Both the position numbers and the translations under genes were made by a program. A stretch of DNA of 64,000 bases from Exilibacterium sp. (GTDB lineage Bacteria; Pseudomonadota; Gammaproteobacteria; Pseudomonadales; Cellvibrionaceae): contig JANQMH010000103.1 in the NCBI GenBank assembly GCA_028280195.1, forward strand, positions 1 through 64,000. The letters run 5' to 3'. The notes under the pieces are model-generated. The model made no database searches. It was not told the DNA's origin and saw only the letters and a program-made list of their open reading frames with translations. This document shows, one piece after another, positions 62,600-64,000 of the stretch. The number at the start of each line of letters is the position of its first letter. Position 1 is the first letter of the stretch.

Positions 62600-62739
62600 T
62601 TAACCGGCCTCGCTGTTGCCTAGAGGCCGCCATTACAACACAAGTACTTATTCGACCACCAGCGCCTTGACGCCCCGGGGTTCGACACAGGCACCGCTAT
62701 CGGGACCGGCCGGGTTGGCGGCGGGTCCGTGGCGCGGTT

Positions 62740-63159
62740 TTACCCGGGCAGTGCGACCGCGCCGGCGCGCAGGGATATGCCGCAGACACGGCAAATAAAT
62801 GCCGCGACCTGGTGTGTATCGGCGGCATCCAACAGCGGCAGGGGCAACAGCTTCAGCTCCGCCGCCGGCTGCACGGCTGCCAGGCCGCGTACATTGGGAC
62901 AGGCAGTTGCCAGTAACTGGGTATTTGCCAGTTGATTGCTATGTCTGGGGTGCACCACCACCAGCTTTGGTGGCGCGACATCCTTCAGGCCCTCGAGCAG
63001 AACCAGGTCGAGTCCCGCCATCCCGGCCAGCAGCGCCTGCAGTTTGTGCCGATAACACGGCTCCTCGCCGAGCGGCGGCGCATCCGGTTTCGGCACGGCG
63101 ACGCGCTCGCATCCGGCGGCCTGCAGGCGGCGCTGGCCGGCTGCCACGATCTGAGTCAA
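62740..63159 (-). CDS. MobB-like protein lacking the P-loop
   Basis: A 139-residue protein. LLAGMAGLDLVLLEGLKDVA then PPKLVVVHP and ADTHQVAAFICRV match the C-terminal two thirds of MobB, the GTP-binding adapter of molybdenum cofactor synthesis (VDLVLVEGFK...PKIEV). The N-terminal GxxxxGKTT P-loop is absent: the frame starts at MTQIVAAG, right at the stop of the hybrid kinase gene (4-bp ATGA overlap). It may be a degenerate MobB or a repurposed domain. It cannot bind GTP in the usual way. Confidence 0.6.
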   Translation of the reverse strand: MTQIVAAGQRRLQAAGCERVAVPKPDAPPLGEEPCYRHKLQALLAGMAGLDLVLLEGLKDVAPPKLVVVHPRHSNQLANTQLLATACPNVRGLAAVQPAAELKLLPLPLLDAADTHQVAAFICRVCGISLRAGAVALPG

Positions 63160-64000
63160 CGCCGCCGGCCGGGAAACCCGGCGCGGCGCTCCTGTCCGGC
63201 ATACGCCGGCAGGCGATCGATGACCTTGTTCAACTCCGCATAGTCCAGCGGTTTGGTCAGGTACTGGCTGAAGCCCGCCGCCATCGCGGCTTTGATTTTT
63301 GCGGCAGTGGCATCCGCAGACAGCACCGCGAACACGGTGTCTTTGGCGGTGTCGAGCCGGTGCAGTCTGTCCTTGGCCTGCAGGCCGTCCATGCCACTGA
63401 GATTGATATCGATAATGATCAAATCAAAACGTTGCCGCCGCGCAATCTCGATAGCGCATTCCGCCGTATCGCAAACCGTCAGTGCAACACGCGGGTTTTC
63501 ATCGAGATAGAGTTTCAGCACATCCTGGCTGGGCAAGTCGTCTTCGATATACAGAATGGTGACCGGCCGCTGGCGGGCCATGTGCGCACAAGCGGCGCCG
63601 GCCCGGACCGCGCCGGGGGCGCGCGGCAGAGAAAAATAAAACTCCGAACCGATACCGGCTTCGCTGCGAAAGCCAATGCTGCCACCCATCTCTTCGACCA
63701 GAAACTTGGTCAGCGACAGGCCGACCCCGGAGCCCTCGATTTCATTCTCGCGGGCATAGGCGGTGCGCATAAACGGCTCGAACAGCAATGCCTGTTCGCG
63801 CTCGGGTATGCCGACACCGTTGTCGACTACCCGCACTTCCACCCGCTCTTTATCCGCGATGCGCTCCGCGGCTGCCGAGATCTCGACCACATCGCCCGGC
63901 TCGCTGTATTTGACGGCATTGCTCAACAGATTGGTCAGCACCTGCTGCAGGCGCTCCGGGTCGGCAAAAACGCTGTAGTTATTGCACTTGTTTTGCAGCT
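63156..64000 (-). CDS. Hybrid histidine kinase / response regulator (5' end outside window)
   Basis: The frame is open to the window edge, so the protein is longer at its N terminus. Seen here are the HATPase region (N box LTNLLSNAVKY, G1 VRVVDNGVGIPEREQALLFE, G2 EIEGSGVGLSLTKFLVEEMG) and a C-terminal receiver domain: acidic pair LYIEDD, phospho-acceptor Asp in IIIDINLSGMDG, Ser in VLSADATAAK and Lys in YLTKPLD. The chain ends after the receiver, so the output passes to another protein or is self-regulatory. It is coupled to the MobB-like gene. The sensor part is not visible. Confidence 0.9.
   Translation of the reverse strand, partial: LQNKCNNYSVFADPERLQQVLTNLLSNAVKYSEPGDVVEISAAAERIADKERVEVRVVDNGVGIPEREQALLFEPFMRTAYARENEIEGSGVGLSLTKFLVEEMGGSIGFRSEAGIGSEFYFSLPRAPGAVRAGAACAHMARQRPVTILYIEDDLPSQDVLKLYLDENPRVALTVCDTAECAIEIARRQRFDLIIIDINLSGMDGLQAKDRLHRLDTAKDTVFAVLSADATAAKIKAAMAAGFSQYLTKPLDYAELNKVIDRLPAYAGQERRAGFPGRRR

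Overview
The window reads as chromosomal DNA of a Gram-negative gammaproteobacterium. The strongest reason is the block ndk-rlmN-pilF-rodZ-ispG-hisS-yfgM-bamB-der (51.6-60.9 kb), whose order is characteristic of Gammaproteobacteria, together with guaBA divergent from xseA, TonB-dependent receptors and several lipobox signal peptides. A marine Cellvibrionales-like bacterium would fit the paired TIGR03545/TIGR03546 genes, the TonB receptors and the B12 import genes, but that placement is an inference. The core DNA is GC-rich. Positions 1-5.2 kb are clearly AT-richer, and the small island at 33.1-35.75 kb also looks AT-richer than its neighbours. Both look like acquired DNA.

Layout. 1-5.2 kb is an accessory zone: the 3' end of an Rhs gene with a Sel1-repeat neighbour (probable toxin and immunity pair), a SymE-like fragment next to a decayed IS3 transposase, several small secreted or membrane proteins, an IS3 orfA scrap, a 23-bp inverted-repeat element and two strongly structured intergenic stretches (3.33-3.45 and 3.61-3.86 kb). 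5.2-12.4 kb (minus strand) is a giant SpvB/FG-GAP/Rhs protein with a DUF4329 (JAB-like) tail, overlapped by a small secreted-protein gene. 12.9-19.7 kb holds a GNAT acetyltransferase, the TIGR03545/03546 pair, an aldehyde dehydrogenase and RNase II.

19.7-26.2 kb is a vitamin B12 acquisition locus. A cobalamin riboswitch with a tandem-repeat insertion precedes an outer-membrane receptor (btuB), corrinoid adenosyltransferase, ABC permease, ABC ATPase, a CobC-like phosphatase and a periplasmic binding protein, so import and adenosylation are encoded together. 26.4-33.1 kb carries a small lipoprotein, an M19-type dipeptidase, a secreted protein, a large TonB receptor and a methyltransferase.

33.1-35.77 kb looks like a remnant genomic island at the 3' end of guaA. 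The last codons of guaA are repeated at 33.1 kb, further repeats lie inside each end, no integrase is present, and the cargo is a RES-Xre toxin-antitoxin pair with a clear palindromic operator, a DEDDh exonuclease and a small unknown gene. guaA, guaB, xseA and a lytic transglycosylase with two solute-binding domains follow.

42.7-50.2 kb holds a lipoprotein Nudix hydrolase, a RoxA-like di-haem lipoprotein, an overlapping pair (transglutaminase-like protein and a Tat-type lipoprotein), a GlxA/AraC regulator, a TPP riboswitch with thiO-thiS-thiG, and a Q-rich secreted protein. 50.4-64 kb contains a Wzz-like protein, the conserved der-to-ndk block, SirB2, a two-FHA membrane protein, a P-loop-less MobB-like gene and the 3' end of a hybrid histidine kinase, cut by the window edge.
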